Below are positions 16,632 through 24,885 of a stretch of 64,000 bases of DNA, piece after piece. Both the position numbers and the translations under genes were made by a program. Source of the stretch: Pseudomonadales bacterium (GTDB taxonomy: Bacteria; Pseudomonadota; Gammaproteobacteria; Pseudomonadales; Azotimanducaceae); assembly GCA_022825925.1 (NCBI GenBank), contig JAJDVW010000049.1, positions 1-64,000 on the forward strand. The letters are read 5' to 3'. Every line of letters starts with the position of its first letter. Positions within the stretch are counted from its first letter, which is position 1. The notes below the pieces were generated by a model. That model was not told where the DNA came from and searched no databases. It saw only the letters and a program-made list of their open reading frames with translations.

Positions 16632-18612
16632 AGGCAGCGGCGACGGTACGCGTCCGGCGCCCCTTTTCGACGACCACATCGATGTCGACACGGAGATGAC
16701 GGCGCGGGACGTGCTTGGCGTCGTGGGCCGGTGCATCGCCTACGTGCGCCCGCACTGGCGCCTGTTCGTGCTCAAGTTCGGGCTGATGCTCGGCACCTTC
16801 GTGCCGCTGCTCGTCGCCCCCTGGCCGGCGAAGATCCTGGTGGACCACGTCGTGCTGGAACACCCGCTGACCGACTCCGCGGTGCGTTTCCCGCCGTTCT
16901 TCATGCCCTTCATCGGGGCGGTCGAAGGGATGGACCCGGCGGGTCTCCTGCTCGCGACGCTGGCGCTCGTGCTGGTGCTGGTGGTGCTGTTCGGCGCGGG
17001 GATGGCGGAGACGCGCGACAACACGGCGTTCCTCGCCCAGGGCCAGGACACCGCCACGCAGAGCGAGAACATGATCAGCGCCGGCTGGTCGCTGTCCGGC
17101 GGCCTGTGGGGCCTCGGCGACCTGCTGTGCAACATCCGTCTCGTGCAGCGCGTGACGGACAGCTTTCGCACGCACCTCTTTCGGCGGCTGCTGCGCCTGC
17201 CGATGACGGTCCTCGACGACCAGCGCATCGGCGACGGCATCTACCGCACGATGTACGACGCGCCGGCGGTGCAGGGCATCTGCTTCGACATCACGCTGAC
17301 GCCGGTGGTCTCCGTGCTCCTGGCGGCGGTATCGGTGTACGTGATGGAGTACAGCTTCGGCCACATCGTGCCGGAGCTGGTGTGGCTCGGCGTTGCGACG
17401 ATGCCCCTCGCGCTGCTCCTGACCGCGCCGCTCGCCGGGCTCGCGCGGCGCACCAGCCAGGCGAGCCGGAGCTCGGGCAGCGCGACCACGAACCGCATGG
17501 AGGAAGGCGCGGCGCACGTCGCGGCCGTCCAGAGCCACGGCGCGGAGGCGGGCGAGCGCGCGGATTTCGCGGACGCGAGCAAGGAGTCCTTCCGGCGCCA
17601 CCGGCACGTCGTCGCCGTCGATGTCGCGATCAACCTCTGTTCCGGCCTCGCGCTGCTGGTGCTCGGCGTGCGGGCGTTCGTCGTCGTCACGGACGGGATC
17701 GTGCTCGGCGACCTGCTGCCGGGCGACCTGCTCGTGGTGCTGGGGCTGTTCGGCGGGGTCGCCGCGGCCTCCCTCACGCTCGGCAGGCTCTGGGTCGACC
17801 TGCAGAAGAACGCGGCCGGCGTGCGCCGGGTGTTCTTCTTCATCGACCTGCCGGGCGACGATGCAGCCTCCGGGCGCGCCGCGGTCTCCGTGTCTTCCGA
17901 CGTCGTCTTCGACCGGGTCGGGCTGGTCTACCCGGACGGCCGGGAGGCGTTGCGGGACATCTCGTTCGAGGCCCGGGTGGGCCAGACCGTCGCGCTCGTC
18001 GGTCCGACGGGCGCCGGCAAGACGAGCCTCGCGTACATGATCCCGCGCTTCCTGCGGCCGACCGCCGGGCGGGTCCTGTTCGACGGCGTCGATCTCGGCG
18101 AACTCGACGTGGACGCGGTGCGCGCGCAGGTCGCCTACGTCTTCCAGGAGCACGTGCTCTTCTCGCAGTCGGTCGGCGACAACCTGCGCCTCGGGCGTCC
18201 GGACGCCTCGGACCCGGAACTCGAGGAGGCCGCCCGCGTCAGCGGCGCCCACGCCTTCGTGAGCACCCTCGCCGATGGCTACGGCACGGTGCTGGGGAAC
18301 GGGGGCGGGACGCTGTCCGTCGGCCAGAAGCATCGTATCTCCATTGCCCGGGGGCTATTGCGCGACGCGCCGATCCTGATTCTCGACGAACCGACGGCGG
18401 CGCTCGACCCGGAGACGGAACGCACCCTCGTCGCCGCCCTCGAAGACATCAAGCGGGACCGGATCGTGTTCGTCATCGCGCACCGGCTGTCCACCATCGC
18501 AGGGGCGGACCGCATCCTCTTCATGGAGGAGGGCCGCATCGTCGACCAGGGGTCGCACGAGGAGTTGATGGCGCTGCCGGACGGGGCATACCGGCGGTTT
18601 GTGACGGGGTAG
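16612..18612 (+). CDS. ABC transporter half-unit, second of a pair, with altered signature motif
   Basis: A 666-residue half-transporter with an N-terminal membrane domain of about six segments and an ATPase domain carrying Walker A GPTGAGKTS (Lys470) and Walker B ILILDEPTAALD. The signature motif reads LSVGQKHR, with valine in place of the usual third-position glycine, as seen in asymmetric exporters where one nucleotide site is degenerate. It overlaps the first ABC gene by 20 bp. The ATG at 16612 has GGAG upstream; a second ATG at 16621 is also possible. It is the last gene of the receptor operon and ends at a palindrome shared with the convergent PhyH gene. Confidence 0.85.
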   Translation: MRPMPPEGSGDGTRPAPLFDDHIDVDTEMTARDVLGVVGRCIAYVRPHWRLFVLKFGLMLGTFVPLLVAPWPAKILVDHVVLEHPLTDSAVRFPPFFMPFIGAVEGMDPAGLLLATLALVLVLVVLFGAGMAETRDNTAFLAQGQDTATQSENMISAGWSLSGGLWGLGDLLCNIRLVQRVTDSFRTHLFRRLLRLPMTVLDDQRIGDGIYRTMYDAPAVQGICFDITLTPVVSVLLAAVSVYVMEYSFGHIVPELVWLGVATMPLALLLTAPLAGLARRTSQASRSSGSATTNRMEEGAAHVAAVQSHGAEAGERADFADASKESFRRHRHVVAVDVAINLCSGLALLVLGVRAFVVVTDGIVLGDLLPGDLLVVLGLFGGVAAASLTLGRLWVDLQKNAAGVRRVFFFIDLPGDDAASGRAAVSVSSDVVFDRVGLVYPDGREALRDISFEARVGQTVALVGPTGAGKTSLAYMIPRFLRPTAGRVLFDGVDLGELDVDAVRAQVAYVFQEHVLFSQSVGDNLRLGRPDASDPELEEAARVSGAHAFVSTLADGYGTVLGNGGGTLSVGQKHRISIARGLLRDAPILILDEPTAALDPETERTLVAALEDIKRDRIVFVIAHRLSTIAGADRILFMEEGRIVDQGSHEELMALPDGAYRRFVTG

Positions 18613-18620
18613 CTACCCCG
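18605..18620. terminator. palindrome across two convergent stop codons
   Basis: CGGGGTAGCTACCCCG is a perfect 16-bp palindrome. Its centre holds the TAG stop of the ABC gene and, on the other strand, the TAG stop of the PhyH gene, with no base between them. A hairpin here could act on transcripts from both sides. There is no T tract, so Rho-independent termination is uncertain. Confidence 0.4.
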
Positions 18621-19374
18621 GGATCCGCCGCGCCCGCAGGCCGACGCGCCAGTCGCGGCCGGGGGCCTCGCAGTCGTCGGCGGCGTAGTGCGTCGAGATC
18701 ACGCGGCGAAAGGCGTCGGTCCGATTGTGGCCGGAGCCGTGGATCAGCAGCGGGTGAAAGAGGAGCGTGTCGCCGGCCGCCATCTCGAGGTGGACGTGGT
18801 CTCCGACGGGTTCCTCGCCCACGCCGTAGAACCCGGCGTTCAGGTGTTCCCAGTCCGGATACCCGTGCTCGAGGAGCTCGCCTCGGTGGCTGCCCGGAAC
18901 GACGGCCAGGCAACCGTTGTCCCGATGCGTTGCGGTGAACGGGGTCCAGGTGCCGAGGATCTTCTCCGCCGGGCGCATGGGGAAGTAGTGCAGGTCCTGG
19001 TGCAGGGGATGGCGGCCGTCGACGCCGGGGGGCTTGTTGAACACGTTGGTGGCGACGGTGTGGAGGTCGTCCCCGATCAGGCTCCGCACGGCATCGAGGA
19101 GCGCGGGTTCGGTGACGTAGCCGTAGAGCGTGGCGTCCTCCTCGAACTGCAGGAGCTTGTTCACCGCGTGCACCGGAGTCTCGGGCGCCACCGTTCCGTC
19201 GATGACCATGATGTCGCGCATGATCTTCATGCCGGGCGTCGGCGGCACGGACCCGCTCGCGAAGGCGAGGAAGCGCTCCTCGCAGGCGCGCAGGCGCTCC
19301 TCCGGAACGAGTCCCGGGAGGAGCAGGTAACCCTGCTCTTCGTATTGCCGAGTCTGGTCAATGGTCAGTCGCAT
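18613..19374 (-). CDS. phytanoyl-CoA dioxygenase (PhyH) family protein
   Basis: A 253-residue Fe(II)/2-oxoglutarate dioxygenase. It is the copy most like true phytanoyl-CoA 2-hydroxylase: HPLHQDLHYFPMRP carries His125 and Asp127, IHGSGHNRT carries the distal His212, and Arg223/Arg224 follow. The start at MRLTIDQTRQYEEQGYLLLPG (19374) fits the usual N terminus; an upstream ATG at 19422 would overlap the neighbouring ATPase fragment. It converges exactly with the ABC operon. Alpha-hydroxylation of a branched acyl-CoA is the likeliest activity by family, but many PhyH relatives act on other small molecules. Confidence 0.85.
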   Translation of the reverse strand: MRLTIDQTRQYEEQGYLLLPGLVPEERLRACEERFLAFASGSVPPTPGMKIMRDIMVIDGTVAPETPVHAVNKLLQFEEDATLYGYVTEPALLDAVRSLIGDDLHTVATNVFNKPPGVDGRHPLHQDLHYFPMRPAEKILGTWTPFTATHRDNGCLAVVPGSHRGELLEHGYPDWEHLNAGFYGVGEEPVGDHVHLEMAAGDTLLFHPLLIHGSGHNRTDAFRRVISTHYAADDCEAPGRDWRVGLRARRIPG

Positions 19375-19399
19375 CGCCGGGGTGCATGAAACCTGAATC

Positions 19400-19890
19400 T
19401 CAGGCGCTCCGCCAGTCGTCATCCGGCATGGCCTGCACCATGAACTGGTCGAATAGCGGAACGGTGAAGGCGGTGTCTCCGTGGGCCGGGGCCGGCAACT
19501 CGATCACCCGGCGGGCGTCGATGGGGTCGAGCGGGCCGACCTCGGGATAGTCGAACAGCCTCTCGGCGGAGGACTTCGCCTTCCCCGCGCGGCCCCGCAA
19601 CTGCGGCAGCCTGGCGCCGACCAGCACCAGGGGAAGCTGTAGCTGTGACGCGCGATTCAAGGCGGTGATCAGGTCCGCGAGTTCGGGCTCGCGCACGTAC
19701 TGCAGTTCATCGATGAACATGGCGATGGTGGAGCGGGCCTGCCTGGTCGCCACGCCGGTCGCTTCGAACAGCGACGTCAGGTCCTGCTCCAGATCGCCGT
19801 TGTCGGCGAGCCCCGGCTCCGGGGGAAGGTCGAGGCCCACTTCGATGTCGGATACCTTAAACCGTGTTGGATAAACTCGCAAAAGTCCCT
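19400..19890 (-). pseudogene. AAA-type ATPase fragment (central part only)
   Basis: The minus-strand frame reads as the middle of a family of AAA ATP-binding proteins: GLADNGDLEQDLTSLFEATG, then a Walker B-like MFIDELQYV, then QLPLVLVGARLPQLRGRAGKAKSSAERLFDYPEVGPL. The Walker A part expected upstream is absent, because the frame beyond about 19890 overlaps the start of the oligopeptidase gene and loses similarity. The C-terminal helicase-like lid domain is also missing. It is therefore a fragment left by insertion or deletion. The open frame continues formally to 20200, but that stretch is antisense to the oligopeptidase gene. Confidence 0.65.
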
Positions 19891-19967
19891 CAAAAGGAGG
19901 TTTCGGGACGTGGGGAGGTAACATCCCGCCTCCACGCGTACCCGGACGATCAGGAGAGTCTGCACCC

Positions 19968-22112
19968 GTGACGAAGTCGAAGATCGCCTCCACCGTACTG
20001 CCCGCCGTCCTCGCGGCGGGCGCCGGCGCCGACATGGGGGAGGAAGACCCGTGGCGCTGGCTCGAGGACGTCGGCGGCGAAGCGCCCCTGGCGTGGGTCG
20101 AGCAACGCAACGCCCGCACCGTCGAGGCGTATGCGGAATCCGAGGCGTTCGCGGCGAGCCGAGAGCGCTTCAAGGGCATCCTGGACTCCGACGACCGCAT
20201 CCCCTACGTCTCGAAGCTGGGCGACGGCTGGTACAACTTCTGGCGCGACGAGGAGCACCCGCGCGGCCTGTGGCGCCGCACCACGCTCGAGGAATACCGC
20301 AAGGAGTCCCCGGCGTGGGAGACCGTGCTGGATGTCGATGCCCTCGCCGAAACGGAGGGCGAAAACTGGGTGTGGAAGGGCGCGGAGTGCCGGCGCCCGG
20401 ACTACGAGCGCTGCCTCGTCCTGCTGTCGCGGGGCGGCGCGGACGCGGTGGTGGTGCGCGAGTTCGACCTGGTGGAGAAGGCGTTCGTGGAGGACGGCTT
20501 CTCGCTGCCGGAGGCGAAGAGCGGTGTGGACTGGGCCGGTCCCGACACGATCTTCGTCGGCACCGACTTCGGACCGGGTTCGATGACCGAGTCGGGCTAC
20601 CCGCGCATCGCGAAGGTCTGGGAGCGTGGCACGCCCCTCGAAGACGCGGCGGTCCTGTTCGAGGGCGCGGCGGAGGACGTCAGCGTGAGCGCCTGGGCCG
20701 ACCTCGGGGAGTATCCGCGCGAGTTCGTGCGCCGCGGCATCGACTTCTGGAACGGCGAGACCTACCTGCGCCGGGACGGGGACCTGGTGCGGATCGACGC
20801 GCCGACGAGCGCGAACGTGTCCGTGTTCCGCGAGCGGCTGTTCATCCGGCTGACGCAGGACTGGACGGTCGGGGAGGAGGTGCACGCGGCGGGGAGCTTC
20901 CTGACGGCGGACCTGGAGGCGTTCCTGGCGGGGAGCCGTGCGTTCGAGACCCTGTTCGCGCCGACGCCCACGTTGTCCCTGGAGAGCGCCTCGCTCACGC
21001 GCGGTCACGTGATCCTGACCCTCCTCGACAACGTCGTGTACCGCCTCGAGGTGCTCACCGGGGGGCCGGATGGCTGGGTGCGACACTCGCTCCCGGCCGG
21101 GGACACGTACGACTCGGCGTACGCGCTGGCGGTGGATCGCGAGTCGAGCGACGAGTACTTCCTGCACGTCAACGGCTACCTGACGCCGCCGACCCTCGCG
21201 TACGGCACGCTGGGCGCGGCGCCCGACGCGGAGGTCGCCGTGCCGGAGCAGCCCCCGGCGGTGCTGAAGACCACGCCGGCGCTGTTCGACGCCTCGGGTC
21301 TCGAGGTGACGCAACACTTCACCGCCTCGGCGGACGGGACGCGCGTACCGTACTTCCAGGTGCGCCCGGCCGGCGGCGACGGGCCGGGCCCGACGTTGCT
21401 GTACGGGTACGGCGGCTTCGAGATCTCCCTGACGCCCGGCTACCAGGCGCTCACGGGCGCCGGGTGGCTGGAGCGGGGCGGAACGTATGTCGTGGCCAAC
21501 ATCCGCGGCGGGGGCGAGTTCGGGCCGTCGTGGCATCGGTCGGCCCTGAAGGAGAACCGTCCGCTCGCGTACCAGGACTTCGCCGCCGTCGCCGAAGACC
21601 TGGTGCGGCGCGAGGTCACCACGCCACGCCAGCTCGGCATCATGGGCGGCAGCAACGGCGGCCTCCTCATGGGCAACATGCTCGCCCGGCGCCCGGAACT
21701 CTTGGGCGCCGTCGTCGCGCAGGTGCCGCTGTTCGACATGCGCCGTTACCACGAATTGCTGGCCGGGGCGAGCTGGATGGCCGAGTACGGCGACCCGGAC
21801 GTTGCCGAAGAGTGGGCGTTCATCCGCGGTTTCTCGCCGTACCACAATGTCGAAGCGGAGGCGGAGTACCCGCCGGTCCTCGTCACGACGTCCACCCGCG
21901 ACGACCGCGTCCACCCCGGCCACGCCCGCAAGATGGTCGCGAAGCTCGCGGCGCTGGGCCACGACGTGGACTACTACGAGAACGTCGAGGGCGGCCACGC
22001 CGGCGCGGCGGACAACGCGCAAAGCGCATTCATGTGGGCGCTGGCATACGAGTTCCTGTGGCGGCACCTGGGAGCGGAGGGCGGCCCTCCGGGCGGAGTA
22101 GGCGCGGAGTAA
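19968..22112 (+). CDS. prolyl oligopeptidase family serine peptidase (S9A)
   Basis: A 714-residue peptidase that would cleave short peptides after proline. It has the N-terminal helical segment DPWRWLEDVGGEAPLAWVEQ, a beta-propeller domain, and a C-terminal alpha/beta-hydrolase domain with the nucleophile Ser562 in GGSNGG, acidic residues Asp645/Asp646 in RDDRVHPGHA and His677 in EGGHAGA. The GTG at 19968 follows AGGAGAG. The first 20 residues are only weakly signal-like, so the location is uncertain and the enzyme may be cytoplasmic. It starts 78 bp beyond the ATPase fragment and stands alone. Confidence 0.9.
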   Translation: MTKSKIASTVLPAVLAAGAGADMGEEDPWRWLEDVGGEAPLAWVEQRNARTVEAYAESEAFAASRERFKGILDSDDRIPYVSKLGDGWYNFWRDEEHPRGLWRRTTLEEYRKESPAWETVLDVDALAETEGENWVWKGAECRRPDYERCLVLLSRGGADAVVVREFDLVEKAFVEDGFSLPEAKSGVDWAGPDTIFVGTDFGPGSMTESGYPRIAKVWERGTPLEDAAVLFEGAAEDVSVSAWADLGEYPREFVRRGIDFWNGETYLRRDGDLVRIDAPTSANVSVFRERLFIRLTQDWTVGEEVHAAGSFLTADLEAFLAGSRAFETLFAPTPTLSLESASLTRGHVILTLLDNVVYRLEVLTGGPDGWVRHSLPAGDTYDSAYALAVDRESSDEYFLHVNGYLTPPTLAYGTLGAAPDAEVAVPEQPPAVLKTTPALFDASGLEVTQHFTASADGTRVPYFQVRPAGGDGPGPTLLYGYGGFEISLTPGYQALTGAGWLERGGTYVVANIRGGGEFGPSWHRSALKENRPLAYQDFAAVAEDLVRREVTTPRQLGIMGGSNGGLLMGNMLARRPELLGAVVAQVPLFDMRRYHELLAGASWMAEYGDPDVAEEWAFIRGFSPYHNVEAEAEYPPVLVTTSTRDDRVHPGHARKMVAKLAALGHDVDYYENVEGGHAGAADNAQSAFMWALAYEFLWRHLGAEGGPPGGVGAE

Positions 22113-22209
22113 GCGTGGAGCAGGCGAAGGGCACGGCGCCCGCGCTTGCCGTCTCCCGGGCATGTTGATAGCGTCAGTCGCCTTGCGCGCAACGGGCACC
22201 TACGCGGAC

Positions 22210-23151
22210 ATGGCGCCATCGATCAGACGTTTTCGGCCGGCCGATGCACCGGCGGCCATCGCGGCGGAGATCCGGCAGAACGGCCTGGCCATGGTCGAGA
22301 ATCTCCTGGATCCCGAGGCGATGGACCTGCTGGTGACGCGGGTCACGCCGGCGCTCGAAGAGCAGGAGCCCGGCGGCGGCGACTTCTTCGGCCATCGGCG
22401 GCGGTCGGTCGGTGCGCTGTTCGCCCGCGGACCGGAGTTCACCGAGCACTTGTTGCTCAACGAACGCGTGCTCGAGGTCGTGGACCTGATCCTGCTGCCG
22501 GAGCGAACGATGGCGGCGTCGACGCCCCGCCGGCCGAAGCGACACGTGCCGGTCGGCCCGGACGGGCTGCCGGAGGACTTTCACGACTTGCCCGATCCGC
22601 TGGTCGGGCCCAACTGCCACCACTACCGGATCAATGCCACCGTCGCCATGCAGGTCTGCCACGGCGGCGGCAACCAGACCCTGCATCGCGACGAGTGGCG
22701 CTACAAGCCATACGTGCACCGCGACCCGGAAGGACCCGAGCTCTCGCTCGCGATCATGGTGGCGGGCACGGACTTCACCGAGGAGAACGGCGCAACGCGC
22801 TACGTGCCCGGCAGCAACCGCTGGCCGGCGCGTCGCGTCCCGCGGGAGCACGAGGTCGTGCAGGCCGCGATGCCGAAGGGGTCGATCGTCCTCTGGCTCG
22901 GGAGCGTGTTCCACGGCCTCGGCATCAACCACACGGACGCGCCGCGCACGGGCTTCATCTACTCGTTCGCCCTCGACCACCTCGCGCAGGAGGAGAACCA
23001 GTTTCTGTCCGTGCCGCCGGACATCGCGGAGACCCTGCCGCCGCGCGCGCAGCAGTTGCTCGGTTACCGCATGAGCGGGACCGTCAACTTCGTGGCGGGT
23101 CGCGACAAGGATTTCGTGCTGCGCCCCGGCGCGGGGAGCGTTCTGGATTGA
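22210..23151 (+). CDS. phytanoyl-CoA dioxygenase (PhyH) family protein
   Basis: A 313-residue dioxygenase with the metal-binding TLHRDEWRYKP (His159, Asp161), ENGATRYVPGSNRWP typical of PhyH proteins, and VFHGLGINHTDAPRTGF for the distal histidine and 2-oxoglutarate arginine. The ATG at 22210 gives the usual N terminus (a domain beginning about 20 residues before IRQNGLAMVENLLD). An ATG at 22162 would add 16 residues; neither start has a strong Shine-Dalgarno sequence. The epoxide hydrolase follows after 16 bp, so the two are probably co-transcribed. This suggests oxidation of a hydrophobic compound, but no substrate is evident. Confidence 0.8.
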   Translation: MAPSIRRFRPADAPAAIAAEIRQNGLAMVENLLDPEAMDLLVTRVTPALEEQEPGGGDFFGHRRRSVGALFARGPEFTEHLLLNERVLEVVDLILLPERTMAASTPRRPKRHVPVGPDGLPEDFHDLPDPLVGPNCHHYRINATVAMQVCHGGGNQTLHRDEWRYKPYVHRDPEGPELSLAIMVAGTDFTEENGATRYVPGSNRWPARRVPREHEVVQAAMPKGSIVLWLGSVFHGLGINHTDAPRTGFIYSFALDHLAQEENQFLSVPPDIAETLPPRAQQLLGYRMSGTVNFVAGRDKDFVLRPGAGSVLD

Positions 23152-23167
23152 TCGACAGGGAGGAATC

Positions 23168-24364
23168 GTGAGCGAGATACGCGAGTTTCGGATCGACATC
23201 GCCGACGAGGCGCTCGAGGACCTGAAGGACCGGCTGCGCCGCACGCGCTGGCCGGAGGCGGAGATGCCGGATGCGGCGGCCGCGCGGCCGGACGCCGTGC
23301 GTGGCGGTGCGGAAGGCGGCAGCGGGGCCTGGGCGCAGGGACTGCCGCTCGAGTACGCGAAGGGACTGCGCGACTACTGGCTGGAGGAGTACGACTGGCC
23401 CGCGCGGCAGGCCTACTACAACCGCTTCCCCCAGGGCGTCACCGAGATCGACGGGCTCGACATCCACTTCATCCACGTCCGGAGCGAAAGCCCCGACGCC
23501 GTCCCCCTGCTCATCACCCACGGCTGGCCCGGGTCGGTGGTGGAGTTCCACAAGATCATCGAGCCGCTGACGGACCCGGCCGCGCACGGCGGCGACCCGG
23601 CGGACGCGTTCCACGTGGTGTGTCCGTCCCTGCCGGGTTACGGCTTCTCGGCCAAGCCCGCGGTGGCGGGTTGGGGCGTGGGCAGGATCGCCGAGGCCTG
23701 GGACGTGCTGATGGGCCGCCTCGGCTACGAGCGCTACTTCGCCCAGGGCGGCGACTGGGGCGCCGCGGTCACGACCCAGATCGGCATCCAGGACAAGGGC
23801 CGCTGCGCCGGCATCCACGTCAACATGCCGACGGCCGGGCCCACGAAGGAGGCCAGCGAGAACCCGACCGAGCGCGACATGCGGGCGTTCAACGGCGGCC
23901 GCTACTACAACGCCTGGGGCGCCGGCTACTCGAAGCAGCAGAGCACGCGCCCGCAGACGCTCGGCTACGGCCTCGTCGACTCGCCCATGGGCCAGGCGGC
24001 GTGGGTCATCGAGAAGTACTGGGAGTGGATGGACTGCGGCGCCCATCCCGAGAACGCGGTCACCCGCGAGGAACTGATCGACAACGTGATGTTCTACTGG
24101 CTGAACGGCAACGGCGCCTCCTCCGGGCGGCTCTACTGGGAGAGCTTCGCCGCGTTCGGAGGCGAGCAGCCGAAGGTCATGCTGCCGACCGGGTGCAGCA
24201 TCTTCCCGAAGGAAATCGTGCCCACCCCGCGAAGCTGGGCGGAGCAGCGCTACGGCAACATCGTCTACTGGAACGAACTCGACCGGGGCGGCCACTTCGC
24301 GGCGTTCGAGCAGCCGGAACTCTTCGTGGAAGAGATCCGCGGGTGCCTTCGGCTGATGCGGTAG
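23168..24364 (+). CDS. epoxide hydrolase, alpha/beta-hydrolase fold with EHN domain
   Basis: A 398-residue protein with the microsomal-type epoxide hydrolase N-terminal domain (FRIDIADEALEDLKDRLRRTRWP, and the DYWLEEYDWP motif), an oxyanion HGWPGSVVEF and the nucleophile Asp196 in QGGDWGA, with NELDRGGHFAAFEQP supplying the catalytic histidine near the end. It would open epoxides to diols in the cytoplasm or at the membrane. GTG 23168 is preceded by AGGAA. It follows a PhyH dioxygenase closely. Confidence 0.85.
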   Translation: MSEIREFRIDIADEALEDLKDRLRRTRWPEAEMPDAAAARPDAVRGGAEGGSGAWAQGLPLEYAKGLRDYWLEEYDWPARQAYYNRFPQGVTEIDGLDIHFIHVRSESPDAVPLLITHGWPGSVVEFHKIIEPLTDPAAHGGDPADAFHVVCPSLPGYGFSAKPAVAGWGVGRIAEAWDVLMGRLGYERYFAQGGDWGAAVTTQIGIQDKGRCAGIHVNMPTAGPTKEASENPTERDMRAFNGGRYYNAWGAGYSKQQSTRPQTLGYGLVDSPMGQAAWVIEKYWEWMDCGAHPENAVTREELIDNVMFYWLNGNGASSGRLYWESFAAFGGEQPKVMLPTGCSIFPKEIVPTPRSWAEQRYGNIVYWNELDRGGHFAAFEQPELFVEEIRGCLRLMR

Positions 24365-24446
24365 CGTGCTCGTGAATCCGCTACGATGGCGGACTCACGC
24401 ATCTATGAATTCGGGAAGGGCATCCGGGAAGGGAGGGGGACGCATC

Positions 24447-24809
24447 ATGGGCATCACGGTCGAACACGGCTACTTCACGGACCTCGACGAGGCGCGCCGC
24501 GAGATCGATGCGGAGGGGCATTTCCTGCAGGAGGTGGACGCCCAGCCGAGCGGCGGCACGCCGATCCACTGGCACGACATCGGCATCCACTTCTACGTCG
24601 GCGAGGGCGTCTTCCGCTTCCAGGATCCCGCCACCGGGGCCGTCCACGAGTGCGGTCCGGGCAGCAAGTTCGTGATCCCGGAGCGCACGCTGCACATCGA
24701 GGAGGACCACGACGGCTACAGGGGCGTCGTGGGCCTGACGAAGGAGGTCTTCCCGGAGCCATTCATCCGGCCGCCGGAAGAACTCGAGGCGCTCGCCGAG
24801 GAGGCGTAG
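24447..24809 (+). CDS. cupin-fold protein
   Basis: A 120-residue single-domain cupin. The first cupin motif reads TPIHWHDIGIHFYVGEG and the second is GPGSKFVIPERTLHIEE, giving a possible His/His/Glu/His metal site in a double-stranded beta-helix. The start at 24447 has GGAGGGGG eight bases upstream; the open frame extends 27 codons farther upstream without a ribosome site. Function is unknown; small cupins of this kind serve as dioxygenases, isomerases or binding proteins. Confidence 0.7.
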   Translation: MGITVEHGYFTDLDEARREIDAEGHFLQEVDAQPSGGTPIHWHDIGIHFYVGEGVFRFQDPATGAVHECGPGSKFVIPERTLHIEEDHDGYRGVVGLTKEVFPEPFIRPPEELEALAEEA

Positions 24810-24885
24810 GGCGCCGGCGAGCCGCCGCATCGGGCCGGCCTGCGCGCTTGAAAATTCGGCTGTCATGGGCGGTTCAAAAGGCCAG

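Noticed and set aside
13830-18333. Long minus-strand open frames (968 and 579 codons) opposite the ABC transporter genes
   Set aside because: They mirror the third-position GC of the real genes, lack recognisable domains and have no ribosome sites.
19950-22199. A 749-codon minus-strand open frame
   Set aside because: It is antisense to the prolyl oligopeptidase gene, whose catalytic triad is intact.
24848-24880. Inverted TTGAA / TTCAA pair upstream of the di-haem gene as an operator
   Set aside because: The arms are only five bases and about 20 bp apart, too weak to claim.
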